DNA of 64,000 nt, taken from positions 1,865,001 to 1,929,000 of the forward strand of contig NC_045142.1 of NCBI RefSeq assembly GCF_008831285.2. Reading direction: 5' to 3'. Under the pieces are notes generated by a model. The model worked only from the letters and a program-made list of their open reading frames with translations, had not been told where the DNA came from and did not search any database. Below, piece after piece: positions 48,198 to 62,879 of this stretch (the first letter of the stretch is position 1; each line of letters opens with the position of its first letter). The DNA comes from Nymphaea colorata. Its lineage: Eukaryota; Streptophyta; Magnoliopsida; Nymphaeales; Nymphaeaceae. A program made the translations under genes and the position numbers.

Positions 48198-48868
48198 CTC
48201 TCTCTCTCTCTCTCTCTCTAACCCTCTCCACCAATCTATAATAAGTTCAGTTTTTTCCTTTTCCTTCTATATTTCTTCTTGAAAACTTATATGGGAAAAC
48301 TAATGGAAAGAAGTTGCTTACTTGGATTTCGTCTGAAAGTTCTGTTGCCATCTTTCGCCTTTCATTACTCTCTTTCTCTCTCCACAATCTATCTAAGTTC
48401 ATTTGTTTTCGTTTTCTTCTCTAGTTAATTTGTTCTCGAAACTTTATGTGGGAAGACAAATCGGAAGAAGAAGCTTGGATCCATCTGAAGTTTATTGCCA
48501 TCTTCCACCCTTCTACTGAAGTGCTACGAATCTTTCTCCCTCCACTTCCAGCGGCGAAGCTAGGATTTTCTTGGCTAAGGGACACTCGAGTGACCAGCCC
48601 AACTCTGGCTATGAAACTTTTGATGGGCTGGTATAGGCAGCAGCTCATGCCAGCCCCCATGTATCTCCGCCGCTGATTTTTCCCATCTCTCTTTCTCTCT
48701 CTCTCTTTCTCTATGTGTCTCCATCTCTGTTTCCAATTCTAAGTTCTATCTTCTCCTTTTCTTCTCTAGATTCTTCTTGAGATCACTTTATGTGGGAGAA
48801 CAAATGGGAAGAAGAAGCATGGACCAGTCTGGAGTTGAATTGCCATTTTTCACCTTCCTAATGAAGTG
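48198..48868. repeat. Three-fold tandem repeat downstream of the C2H2-EAR gene
   Basis: Copies at about 48198-48369, 48370-48521 and 48688-48868. Each begins with a CT-rich tract, then AAGTTC, a TTTTC-rich stretch, CTTTATGTGGGA-like sequence, GGAAGAAGAAGCWTGGA (weaker in copy 1), and TTGCCATCTTTC-like sequence. A MITE-like block separates copies 2 and 3. Confidence 0.75.
48549..48675. mobile_element. hAT-like MITE, 127 bp
   Basis: The left end CAGCGGCGAAGCTAGG and reversed right end CAGCGGCGGAGATACA share CAGCGGCGRAG. The interior contains GATGGGCTGGTATAGGCAGC. Flanking 8-mers (TCCACTTC and ATTTTTCC) do not match, so the target duplication is lost or the ends are misplaced. Confidence 0.6.
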
Positions 48869-49123
48869 GCATGAACTCATTCCTCAATTTGCACACTCAA
48901 CAGAATTATTGATCGATCAGTGTAGCTTTCGTAGATCTACAGTAAACCTGAACAAAAGAACCGCCTATTTGGCAGGATGATGAGATACTTTCATAAAATT
49001 GAGAACCCTTTGAGGTTCTCCTTCCAGTGTAAGTAGTAGTCACAGTCACTACAGTGCATTAAAGCTCGATAACCCGAAGTGGGATTACACAAGAAGCACC
49101 AGTTACTATACTCCACTACATGA

Positions 49124-49227
49124 TAAAATATTTAACTAACTGAATGGGAGAAAGGAATAACCATGCAGAGATAATATGTTTAAAATAGTTAACTAACTGC
49201 ATGTGAAAAAGGAATAACCATGCAGAG
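49124..49227. repeat. Tandem duplication, 47 bp x 2
   Basis: Copies at 49124-49170 and 49181-49227 share TAAAATAKTTAACTAACTG and AAAGGAATAACCATGCAGAG. Confidence 0.9.
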
Positions 49228-49229
49228 TT

Positions 49230-49852
49230 TGTCTCTTTTTAATTTCCTTATTCTTTTCTAGTCTGACCAGAGAATACTGACATTCCAGTGGTATAAACCG
49301 ACATGTGTTTTAAGAGAGAGAAAGAGGGGGTGAGGGAGAGGTACATGGATTCCCTTTTCTCTGGATTTTAGCATGAACAGATGCTCATTTCCAGAAGGGT
49401 ATCTTTCGTATATAAATTCTATCTTGCCTCACACCTAAAGGTTGTAGAAATCACACCTACCGGCTAAGAGTATAAATTTATTCCCCTTGGGGGAATCAAT
49501 TCAATATAGTATTGTGGTACATCCATTTAATATAACACCAAAGGGAATATTATTACATCATCCCCGGAAAAGCCTTCGCTCCTTCCTGCCTTTTTGTTTC
49601 TTCTTCTGTATGGTATTTACTATTATTGTTGACGGTGAGCCCTAGACAGACATCACGTATCTAGAAATTTTTAAAACTCTCGTCTGCATGCCTCCCTGCC
49701 CCTCGTCATACGACCTAAAACTAAGGCCTGTTGCTTCCCTCTGTGTTTCTTTGACTTTAAAACTTTAGCAGGAAGCAGGGAACGGAAATGGGTGGTTGGT
49801 TGTAGCCATTAATAGCTCCTCCTCTAGTTCCAGTTCTATACAGAGAGACACT

Positions 49853-49895
<43 letters not shown>

Positions 49896-51076
49896 TTAGT
49901 TATGAGAGCTGGATTTTCTGAAAGTTACCAACACTATAGCCTGAATTCTAGGGTTTTTTGGCCAAAGGGATGCCTGAAAATGGAAGGATATTAATGGGTT
50001 CAGAGTTTAAATGATGAAACTACCACTAACTTTGAGTTGCAGAAACAAGCGGAGTATTTATATCTGATCTACCAAGATAGGTGAGAAGTGAAGTGAAAAA
50101 TGTCTCGAATAATGGATAGGATTAAGCGGGGAAGCGTCGTGAAACGAGAAATGAAAGAGAGCAAAGCTGGGAAGCGAGTTTCCCTGCTAGTGGACTTCAC
50201 ATATTAGGACAAAGCCTGTTGAAAAATCCATGCTGGTGCTGGACAACTTGTAGCTTGCTATTAGTCAATTTTTTGTTGGTTTACTTTGCTTGTTTTGTTT
50301 TCTGCCATTATCACATGCTCAGACAGTTAAAGTTTTGTAAGTTTTGAGACAAATGAAAGTGTTTTCTTATGATTTTTTTTGGCTATCTTCGACAGCCATG
50401 AAGTTGGTACGTACTTTGCCCATGTATTCAGTAACATGGATCAGCTATATGCGCCTGAAGTGACTTGCCTGGCAAAAGTCATGAGCAGCATTACCGATGC
50501 TGGTTCACATGACTTTCACTCATGACCTGAAAGGACGTTTTTTATAAATCACTGTTGAAGAGAGAGTGGAGCCTAAGAAGAGCGGGACAGATGTTCACTT
50601 GTAGATGGGGGCAATAACCAAACAAGAAAGAGTTATCCAAGTATGAGATCATGCATTATCAGCCTAATCAATTATGTTTATATTGCATATCAAGTTGACA
50701 ACGTCATTCTACCAAGGGAATTGTTGCTTGAGTAGCTCTCTTTACATGATTCCAGTACTAAAGTAATGAAGTTTAGATCCAGTTCTCTAGGAAAGTGAAT
50801 CAAAAGAAGGAGCAAGATCAATTGTCTTTTTCTGACTCTTCAATTAAACTAATACTTTTACTGTTCCTAACCTCAGCCTCGTGTTTGACGAAAATTATCT
50901 GATACAATTTTTTACTGAATTAACCAATTCTTTGATCCTGTTTTGGATGGAAAGTATAATTCCCTGAGAAGACCATATGTTTCCATTGAAACCTGGGTTT
51001 TATTGGCCAATGTAGTTTTCCAAATACGATGATATACTCATTTCACCAATGTTTTCGTATTTGTATCCTACAATGA

Positions 51077-51130
<54 letters not shown>

Positions 51131-51596
51131 ACTAAAACAAATCCTCACATTTGTGTAACTGTGTTTGCTACAATGAAGATACAATAATATCCTACAATGG
51201 GAGTCTGGATTTCGATTAAGTAAGGCGTTATGGCCATAAATGCTAACGTTTACCGTTCTGTTTACGGCCCATCTGCAACCCTACTTGGAAGAGGTGCAGT
51301 ACCCATTTGGCCAAAATGGCCACAGAACTCTGAGCATAGGCTGGTGGAACAAGATTGGCAGTAATATCTCTGTGTTGAATTAATGGTGATGCTGGGACTT
51401 CTTCACTTGCACACACTAGAAACATGTCAGTAACTGCGTAAGTTGGGAAGGATAAGGATTGTTCGTTGAATTTGGAACTGTTTTTTTTACTGGTGAGAGG
51501 GAACAGAGGGCACCGCAGTTGGTGTAAGGATTGTGCACACTCCCATTCATTCTTAATGCAGTCCTGCCACTGCATACATATGCCTTTTCTGTAAAA

Positions 51597-51644
<48 letters not shown>

Positions 51645-52178
51645 TATATTCATCCGGGTGTCTAAGACACGGTGTGTGTATGTGTACACTGACTTTGAAG
51701 TTTTGCATAAGGATTCTTTCTGTGTATTTCTTGGATTCTAAGTTTAAAAAAAAGCTGTTAAAGGTATCCTAAACAATACAAATGGAGGAAACCAAGTATC
51801 AGATCGATCGTGAAGAGCACATCATCTTTCCGATGCGTCGCATTTGTGGTATCAAATTTGTCGATAAAATGGTGATGGGTACCTTGAGTGCACATCAATC
51901 ACGACACACTGAGTCACTGACGACCATGGTCGGTTAACGCTTGTTCGGCGTTCTTTGTATCTGCTTCCTGTGGAATTAAGTGAGAAAAAGCAATTCATTC
52001 ATAAAAAAGGGTATAAGATAAGGATAGGTCACGTAGGAATCGATGGCAGTTCTGTCATTAGGATAAAATAAGCAAGTTGTGAAAGAAAAAGGTCTGTAAA
52101 GAGTTTAAAAGGAAGATCTACTTGTCTTATTCAATATCAGGACACTGGTACGAAACCACATAACATTTAAACTTCAAG
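49230..52178. other. Spacer, no gene
   Basis: Holds a GA tract at 49853-49895 and microsatellites at 51080-51129 ((TA)n then (CA)n) and 51598-51649 (TA). A 51-codon ORF at 51782-51937 (+), starting MEETKYQIDREEH, has no homologue I recognise and is not called as a gene. Confidence 0.5.
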
Positions 52179-52299
<121 letters not shown>

Positions 52300-55085
52300 A
52301 GTTCTTATCTCTCATCATTGATGCTTGGGTGTTGAACCGTTAATGAGAAAAGAAATAGCTAGATATTGTAGTCATGATATGGTGTGCGTATATATGTGTA
52401 TATATGGAACTATCCCAGACTAATTAGGTGTAGATAATAATTGAATTTGAACCTCTCAAACCACACTGTATAAAACACTTTTTTTTATGTAAGATAGGCT
52501 TATTGATAAGGTGTTAAAGAGTGATTATATAGAAAACATATATCAATTTCAATCATCTTTTCGGTTTTAAATGTGCTTATTACTCAAAACCATTCATAAT
52601 TCTCATAACAAAATAATTTTTTTCATCAAAACAACTTAAATTTGGATCACGTTTTCTGTATTAAATTTGCCTGCATAAACATACTATCTCAGACCTAAGT
52701 GATATGGAATATAAATCTCTCTCAATATATATATGTGGGTGTGTGTGCATGTAAACTGAAAATCACTTAAACATGAGGGATGAATATTAACATATGGTTA
52801 GAATGGCATATATTGCATGCTCATTTCCCTTGTAATCTTAAAGTACTTTTTTATTTTGAAACATATATGTTCGGGTTTCTATCCCTAGCAAATGGACCAT
52901 GTCAAACACGTCTTAGTGTCAGGATGGAAATGGGAAGTATGGTATGGTGGAAGAACACACATAAACAGTTGAGTGTGCAAACCACACACACACACACACA
53001 CATGTGCGCTTGCACACACTTACACAAATCCGAGCTGTCCTTAAAACCAGCTGCTGCCGGATTAAAAATTTGCTGCTTTTCAGCAAGAACATGTGACATT
53101 TTTAAATGATATTAATTCGATTAATTATGTGATTTAGGACAGTTTTTACTGGAATTGAAAAGCATTATCATGTGCTTCTGTACCTCAAAGGAGCGAAAAT
53201 TATGGACTTGACAACTAACTCCATGTATGGACGGGGACCCACTCTTCATGCATACAAATGATTCCCCATTTACATGGATTTGATTAATCACGGGCTCTAC
53301 GTGCTCCATGCCCACTGTTCTCACTTTTCATAATTAACTATACTTGGACTCACACCCAAATGGATTGCCCTTGTGTTAAATGATGTATTGTCGCAGCTTA
53401 TCCTTGGTCTGAGTCCCCATGTTGGTGCCTCCTTTGCAATGCCAATTTTGCAGTTTGAGTGGGTTTAATGTAATGACCTAGTTGGCGGATCCCAACCTGC
53501 CCCTGACACTTTCTGTTTCAACCGAAAAAGGTTGAGAACTGGGAAAAACAATTATTTATTAACACCCTTTATAAGTCCTCCAAGATACTTCACAATGTCA
53601 CATATGAGATTAAACTTTTGATGTGTTACAATCTACTCCTTTGAAGATACACATATCTAGACGTGTGGGCCTCAGGTTTGAGTGTTGAACCGACTCTAAT
53701 ATATTGCTAGGCTAAAAAAGCAATTATAGTTGCCACAACAGTTAAATGCAGCGCTATAAATATTAATCAGTTCAAATCTGCCGATTGGAATCAAGTAAGC
53801 CGCAAATTGCTTCGATTCAACGGCTTATGCAAGGGTGTATTAATACACTATGGTTATGTCTAAATGGCACCTTGAGAGAATGAGTTTTCTGAAGACCAGG
53901 TTTTGTGACAACTTAGTTTCTTAACCGGTTTTCAAAGCATAGTTTGAGTGCTAGGTAACAACACAAAGATGATATTTTTTGTGAATAACCTAGAGACAGG
54001 GGTGGTTGAGGTGTAGGTTTCTCTTTCCCTTTTGAGACTAATAGTGTTTTGTCAAAATTGAGTTTTTAACAAACACAGTTTCAGCAACAACCAAACATGC
54101 ACTATTTTTTTCATTATTATTTTAAATATTTATATTTATATTTTTTATGCTTCCTATATATTTTTATTTTTTCTTATATATATATAATGACGATCAAAAT
54201 AAATATCTTTTGCCAACTTTTACCCAGGTTGAGTCCAATGATTCACTTGATCGCATGAAATCAGTAAATATGCAAATTCAATTGGACTTCTAGTTGTGCA
54301 ACACTGGAGGCTGGGAGATTAATAAGATATCTTTTCTTTATTGAAGATAAGCATGCTAGGGGATAGCTACCAGTTTGATTACGTCAAAAGGTGCAAGTAT
54401 TGAAAACTTGACCTTTTGAACTTAACTGTCAGCGTAACCCTACGGAAGCGATTGATCTCTTAGAATTCTGATTCTAGAGTTACAATTAACTATAGAACCA
54501 AATTTCCTCCTCAATCTGGACTTGTAATGAAAACTCCAGTTTCAATTTTCCTTTGAGTTTGATGGTATGGAGTTTTGATTCTATAACTGAAATGACTTGT
54601 TTGATGAAAATGAAATTACAATTCTAGAATTCATAAATTAAAATCTCCATGTCTTATGCCCCAAAAAACGATTAAAAAAATTACAGAATTTTGAATTCCA
54701 CTAGTGTGGGATCACAATTCGTGAATTTTGATTCTGGAATGATCCTATAATACCAGAATAAAAAATCTTTGTTTGATAACGTAATTCTCATTTTTAAAGA
54801 ATATAAATAATGATTACTGACTCCAACGGAATCAAATGCCCGGCAAGCAGGGGCGGAGCGCTTGCTGGTCTATAGAAATCAAATGCTTAGAAGTCAAAAA
54901 ATGCCATCCTGTAAATTTCATTTGGCATATTGCTGTCACTTCACGTTTATGATATTGAATAAAAGTGTAGATCAATATATGATGGGCAAATTCAAAGTAC
55001 ATTAACTAGCAATTCAAAGCTTATGTTCAGGCATAAGAAATTTTCCCATCCATAAACCCTTGGCCAACGAAAAATACTGTCTTTA
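52300..55085. other. Spacer, no gene
   Basis: AT-rich sequence with a CA run at 52984-53002 and short TA runs. GAATTCTAGAATT-type words recur at 54450-54830, suggesting an old degenerate repeat. No exon is supported. Confidence 0.5.
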
Positions 55086-55204
55086 ATAGGGGTTTTTCTG
55101 TTATTGTATATGAAAATTATCATTTTTGATCAGCTGCTTGTTGAAATAGGGTTTTTTTTTGTTATTCTATGTGAAAATTATCATTTTGGTCAGCTGCTTG
55201 TTGA
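55086..55204. repeat. Tandem duplication, 59 bp x 2
   Basis: Copies at 55086-55144 and 55146-55204 share GAAAATTATCATTTT and TCAGCTGCTTGTTGA. Confidence 0.9.
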
Positions 55205-55439
55205 TAATTTTTTCATATACTGAGCAGCCTATTTGTTAAATTTAAAATAATAGAGCAGTGATTTGTAATTTGACTAAATATTTGGTACCTTTATCTGTAT
55301 TTCTCAAGTCACATGCGGCTTGGTAAGTGAGTCTTGTTTTCTTAACTAAAGGAGAATGGCCAAAGACCCCGACATTCTTTCGACCAATTAATCGTTGAAT
55401 CTTTCCACATCTGATTTCGATAACATACGCCAGCTTCAT

Positions 55440-55480
55440 GTAAATAATAATAATAATAATAAATAAATAATAATAAAATA
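55440..55480. repeat. (AAT)n microsatellite
   Basis: Imperfect AAT/AAAT units. Confidence 0.85.
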
Positions 55481-55658
55481 TTGAGAATTGTGTAGCATGT
55501 AGAGTGGCCTTTTGCCTAAAAACTAAGCATAGTAATACCGTCCGCATGTTTTCACACAAAGGACAAGGGACTGCACATGGGTAGGAAATGCTCTCTCAGA
55601 CCAACTTTCAAGTTCCTTCTTCAATATAATTTAAAATCTATAGGGAATATTGACATCC

Positions 55659-58150
<2,492 letters not shown>

Positions 58151-58382
58151 ATGTCAAAGCAGTATCGGTCGGATCCCTCGACTGAGATGGATGCTACACT
58201 GATGCTCGGCAGACCCTCCGTCATCGGAATGGACGGTGGAGGTCATCGCGCCCAACAAGTCCGGAGCCCGTTGAAGCTCCAGATACGAGCGAAGGCGGGA
58301 GAAGGAAGTGGGCAGCGATGGTCGCTCAAAGGGATGACTGCCCTCGTGACCGGAGGCACCAGGGGAATTGGGTAACTGATGT

Positions 58383-58413
<31 letters not shown>

Positions 58414-61318
58414 TCTGTGTTGATTTCTTTTGTTTTGTTCGTCTCGTTTCTTGCTGTAAATTCACCTGGGTAAAGGATGGTAAGGTAAACTATATGGCTT
58501 TTCTACTAATTAATTCACCTTTAATTTCTCTCCGCGTTCAGAGTTAATATTTGAATCAACATCTTCATAGAGCTGTTCTTTTTGTTCATGAATTTTTCGT
58601 TGATTTTTGTAATTTGGGTGTCATTTCAACCGCATTGTCAGAATCAATGCTTTATTTCATGACGGAGGTCGATGAATCTACCGTCCTTCCACTCGTTGAA
58701 TCTATTCCTTTTAAATGCAAAAAGAAATCGGCTGATGATAGAATTGTTGACCTAGGCGTGCCATTGTCGAAGAGCTAGCGGGAATGGGCGCCTTGGTGCA
58801 TACGTGTTCTCGCAACGAGCAGGAACTGGGGAGTTGCTTGAATGAGTGGAAACAATTGGGGTACCATGTTAGCGGTTCAGCTTCGGATGTATCTTTGCGC
58901 CACGAACGAGAGAAATTGATGGCGGAGACCGCCACAATATTTGGTGGCAAGCTCAATATACTTGTAAGTTTAGGATCCTGGCTTAATTTTGTGCTAGAAC
59001 TGTACGCTCTCACGTTCAAGGACTTGTTTGTACCATATTGATAATAAAAATGTATACATGTCTATCCTCTGATATTTGTTTTATCTATATTCTGCAACCT
59101 ATTTGCCATTTGCATTTTTAAAACCTACTCCCACTTCCTTTCATAAGATGGACAACGAGAGTTTTTTGATCCATCGTTGTCAACGTTGTGATTGTTACTT
59201 CTTGAGTTTATCCTGTAGTTTAATCTGCCAGCTTACTAACATTGTGATTGTCACTTCTTGAGTTTATCCTGTAGTTTTAGCTGCCAGCTTACTCCCTCAA
59301 GTTATCTTTTCGCTCATTTGTGGTTCTCTTCAAATTTTCTTCATCAAAACTCCGTTTAATTGCTTGACAGATATAGTATGTCCTTACTGTTATAAATGGG
59401 GAGGACATAGCTGTCAACCATGACCTTCTCACTGTCTTTATAGGTTTCATTCCGGTGCAACTTCCACCTTTTTATGATGAACAGCAATTCAGCTAGTTTT
59501 AGACTGTGTGATTGACGTTATCTTTTGCTTTTGCTTTTTTCACTAAAGCTCTATATTGAGATCTTCGTTAGTGATATCTGGTTTTCTGGTTTCAGATAAG
59601 CAATGTTGGAACAAACATTAGGAAACCAACCACAGAATATACAGCTGACGATTTTTCTTTTTTAATTTCCACCAACTTTGAGTCTGCCTACCATCTATGC
59701 CAACTTTCTCATTCACTTTTGAAAGCATCAGGAATGGGCAGTATTGTTTTCGTATCCTCTGTTGCTGGTATTGTTGCATTACGTACTGGGACCCTACAAG
59801 CAGCAAGCAAAGGTTGGTTTTAACCTGGTGTTGATTTCCATCTATATTTTTCCTTCTATATTCAGATTATTCAATTCGATTTTCGTTATCTAAAACTGCC
59901 AATATTGTTCTACTAGCTGCTCTGAACCAGATTACCAAGAATTTGGCATGTGAGTGGGCAAAGGACAATATTCGTACTAATTCTGTTGCGCCTTGGTATA
60001 TACAGACATCGCTTACAGATAATGTAAGGCTTCCTTGTCCCTCTGTGTTTTGGCTATTCATACAATATTTTCAAAATAATTTGGATATTTAGTTTTTGTA
60101 GATGGGATTTTTTGAGAAACTAGAGTCACTAGTCGCAGTTCAATTTTAGCCATGTTATGGATTTAGTCTGCCGGATATATTTTTCTTCTTTTAGTTTTGA
60201 TGATATGAGGAATTATATTATATGCTAATACCATGAAAAGATTTATTGTCTAGATGCATGGCTGTTTTTCAGTGTTTGGAAAAAGAATGTAAAAGAAAAA
60301 TAGAGAGTAATGGTCACCCATGGATCACTTAGTCAGCCAAGTGCCAACCTAAACTTGCACAAAGTAATAAAATATGGCCCTTAGCTCAGATGATTATTGG
60401 TCAAGACTGCCCCAGAATTGAATTCTGCTGAAGTTAATAAAAATACAGCAAGGATATTGCTGACCTACCTGTTCTTTTTTGGCTGTTAATATTACAAGTT
60501 TCCACATGCCTGTGATGATATGAGAATCTCTTTTATCATCTTTTCCCTTTTCTTTTTAATGAATAAAAATCAGGTGCTTAACAATAGACTTGTACTCACA
60601 ATGCCATTCTATAATATGTCAATTTTCTTACAGCCACAGGCCATAGTTTCTAATGGACCCCTTTAATTATATCAGTTCCATGATATGCATAGTAAGAAGA
60701 AAAATTGTAACCATGAATCTCACATAATGACGTGTCCATAACCAATGGTTAAGGTCCCGTGTTTTCAGCTGCTTCTTTTTTGTCCATTATGCGTCGATGA
60801 GTTCCAGATGTTGATTAATCTAAAGGCACATGAAAACTGAAAAAGAGAGAAGGATGCCGATTTTGAGATTAACCAACAGCTCAGGATTTTCTATAATCTA
60901 GATCTTAGGCCGTTCACAGAGGATCATCTTTGGAAACATGTTTTGCTGAAAATTAGCCACGTGCTTGGTCATATTTTTCCCTATTGCTATGAGACGTGAC
61001 ATTGAAAAGGTTCACTTCATTCTTGCACTGTCATTCAACAATGCGAGGACAGTTTACACCTTAGTACCGTTTTCAATATTCATGATGGTTCACGGTTCAA
61101 CCACAGTTTACTAACTTTTTTAAGTTCAGGTTCTGAAAGACAAAGAGTATTCAGAAGAAGTTCTTTCTCGCACTCCTCTACGTCGAATTGGCAAGCCTCA
61201 AGAAGTTTCTCCTTTGGTAGCATTCCTCTGCTTACCAGCTGCTTCTTACATTACTGGCCAAGTTATTGCAGTCGATGGAGGAATGACAATCAATGGCTTC
61301 TTTCCTTTGATGGACTAA
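58151..61318 (+). CDS. Short-chain dehydrogenase/reductase, tropinone-reductase-like, catalytic Tyr replaced
   Basis: Five exons: 58151-58371, 58756-58963, 59596-59812, 59917-60023 and 61130-61318. All introns are GT-AG and phases agree; the product is 313 aa. The first 56 or so residues form a basic N-terminal extension that probably targets the chloroplast; a second Met (MDATLML) at codon 13 could also start it. The Rossmann fold begins [18 protein letters not shown], with the NADP-binding TGGTRGIG at 67-74. ISNVG at 144-148 replaces the usual NNAG. The catalytic Ser is present (VFVSSVAG, Ser198). Where the family has YxxxK, the sequence reads TLQAASK: Gln211 stands at the Tyr position and Lys215 is kept. 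[20 protein letters not shown] and the C-terminal [12 protein letters not shown] are conserved. The tropinone-reductase-like group reduces small ketones, but without the Tyr normal reductase activity is doubtful. Intron 1 starts with a CT repeat shortly after the donor; intron 2 holds a 57-bp tandem duplication. Confidence 0.93.
58386..58413. repeat. (CT)n just after the SDR exon 1 donor
   Basis: About 14 CT units starting 14 bases into intron 1. Confidence 0.9.
59182..59294. repeat. Tandem duplication in SDR intron 2, 57 bp x 2
   Basis: Copies at 59182-59238 and 59238-59294 differ at only a few positions. They share CTTGAGTTTATCCTGTAGTT and CTGCCAGCTTACT. Confidence 0.9.
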
Positions 61319-62870
61319 AGTCTGAAGTTCTTTACAATATTTAGAGATGTACATTACTAGATACTCTTGGAACATAATGACACCATCTTTCCTAAAAGAA
61401 AACCATGGTATTCTTGGAACACAACGTTCTTATCAAACACCTTTGAAGGCAAACTTCCGTCTACTCAAATAACACTTTTTATTTCTTTTCATGTGAATTT
61501 TCAGAGTTAATGAGAAGAGATAGACGATGAGATATTTGTCTTAATAGTTGGTTATTAACATGTGTGTGTGTAACCAGTTTCTTTCACTCTTATACAACAT
61601 CTTCAGGTGCATCATAATGAACAACTTTAGTAGATTAATGAATAATAATAAGACATTTAGCCTTTTAGGTTAGACTCCAGTCAACTTTGTTGCATTTCTA
61701 GTTGCACGGTAGGTGAAGACAAGTTGCAGACAAAAAGTCCTTTTCTCGATGAACAATAGACAGACAAAAAGACTTGAAAGATAAAATTTCACTACCATTA
61801 AATCAGACGAGTTGCTTCAACCATCGAAGAGATATCATTTCACTACTTTTAAGTTGCTTCAACCATAGTTCTATATATATGTATATGTATGTGTGTGTGT
61901 GTGTATGTGTACGTGTGTGGTTAAAGAAAGGGTATTATTATTATTTTTTCTTTAAACCTTGTCTTTATTGGAACCTATTGCCAAACTTTGAAATGATTTT
62001 TCAGCATATTCGTCGGGAATGGTGTTAAAATTTGAAAGACTCATATCCTTACGAGTTCTACCTGAGAACAGTTGCAAATGGAAGGGATCCAATGACAGGG
62101 TTTGGTTGTCTTTCCATCGTATTGAATCCAACCCCACTGGCTTTTCAATTTACCTTTGATCTTTGCCAGGTCCGACCCGTTTGCTTTCTCCCCAGGGGAT
62201 GCAAAATTCTAAAATGAAAACAGAAATGGTAAATATTTCATCAAATAAGGACTGTATCTGGTAGACCACACAACCTTTTGTAAAATAGAAGTATGGCTCC
62301 TCTAGTATGATCCGACACAAGTGTTTCAGATTCAAATCTGGGTCTAAGCCACCGAGTTGATGTCTGTGAAACCGGTTCATATTCCCTGCTTTCCACTAAT
62401 TTGGGGAGCCGAACCATGGGAATGCAAATGGCATAGCTCCAAAACCCATATTCAATAAATCCACCAAAATCAGGTAAAATTATTAGAAGCAAATCCTGTT
62501 TAGTGTTCAAAAAACTTTTGATCCAAACCTGAGATCCAAAGAAAATATAGAACCTAGCTAAGTTCTGAATATTACATAAACATTTGCCCCAAGAAACATA
62601 ACGCAACTGGGTGGCAAGATAGCTCACAAGAAAATAGTTTGGATTTTGAGTTGCCATGGTCGCTGTCATACTACCTTACTCCGAAGTTTAAAGGTGTATT
62701 CATAATTTCACTCAAGTCTCGAAACGGCTTTGAACTCCAAAGGCAATGGAAAAGGAAGAGAGTCTCAGCCTCTCACCTGGGCAGTCGCTAACCCTCAATA
62801 TTACATAAACGTTTTTGGGGTCTCCGAATCCAATACAATGAGATTTGGATTGAGTTTTAGCTGATTCGAT
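61319..62870. other. Spacer downstream of the SDR gene
   Basis: Contains the SDR 3' untranslated region, the dispersed repeat at 61688-61808 and a GT-rich run at 61888-61920. A 142-codon minus ORF at 62241-62669 shows no homology I recognise and is not called. Confidence 0.5.
61688..61808. repeat. Dispersed repeat, copy B
   Basis: Matches 45914-46016 in the same orientation. Its right part (GTTGCTTCAACCATCGAAGAGATATCATTTCACTAC region) is itself partly repeated at 61811-61868. Confidence 0.55.
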
Positions 62871-62879
62871 CACCTCTTC

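Noticed and set aside
51243-51689. 148-codon minus ORF
   Set aside because: The N-terminal third is a TA-repeat translation and the rest resembles no known protein.
51782-51937. 51-codon plus ORF starting MEETKYQIDREEH
   Set aside because: It is short, with no recognised homologue and no supporting context. It would need transcript or conservation evidence.
62320-62365. tRNA-like AGATTTGAATC and GTGGCTTAG words on the minus strand
   Set aside because: They resemble pol III boxes, but no cloverleaf can be formed and no SINE ends are evident.
62241-62669. 142-codon minus ORF
   Set aside because: No known domain; it overlaps AT-rich spacer next to a decayed LINE and could be chance or old repeat sequence.
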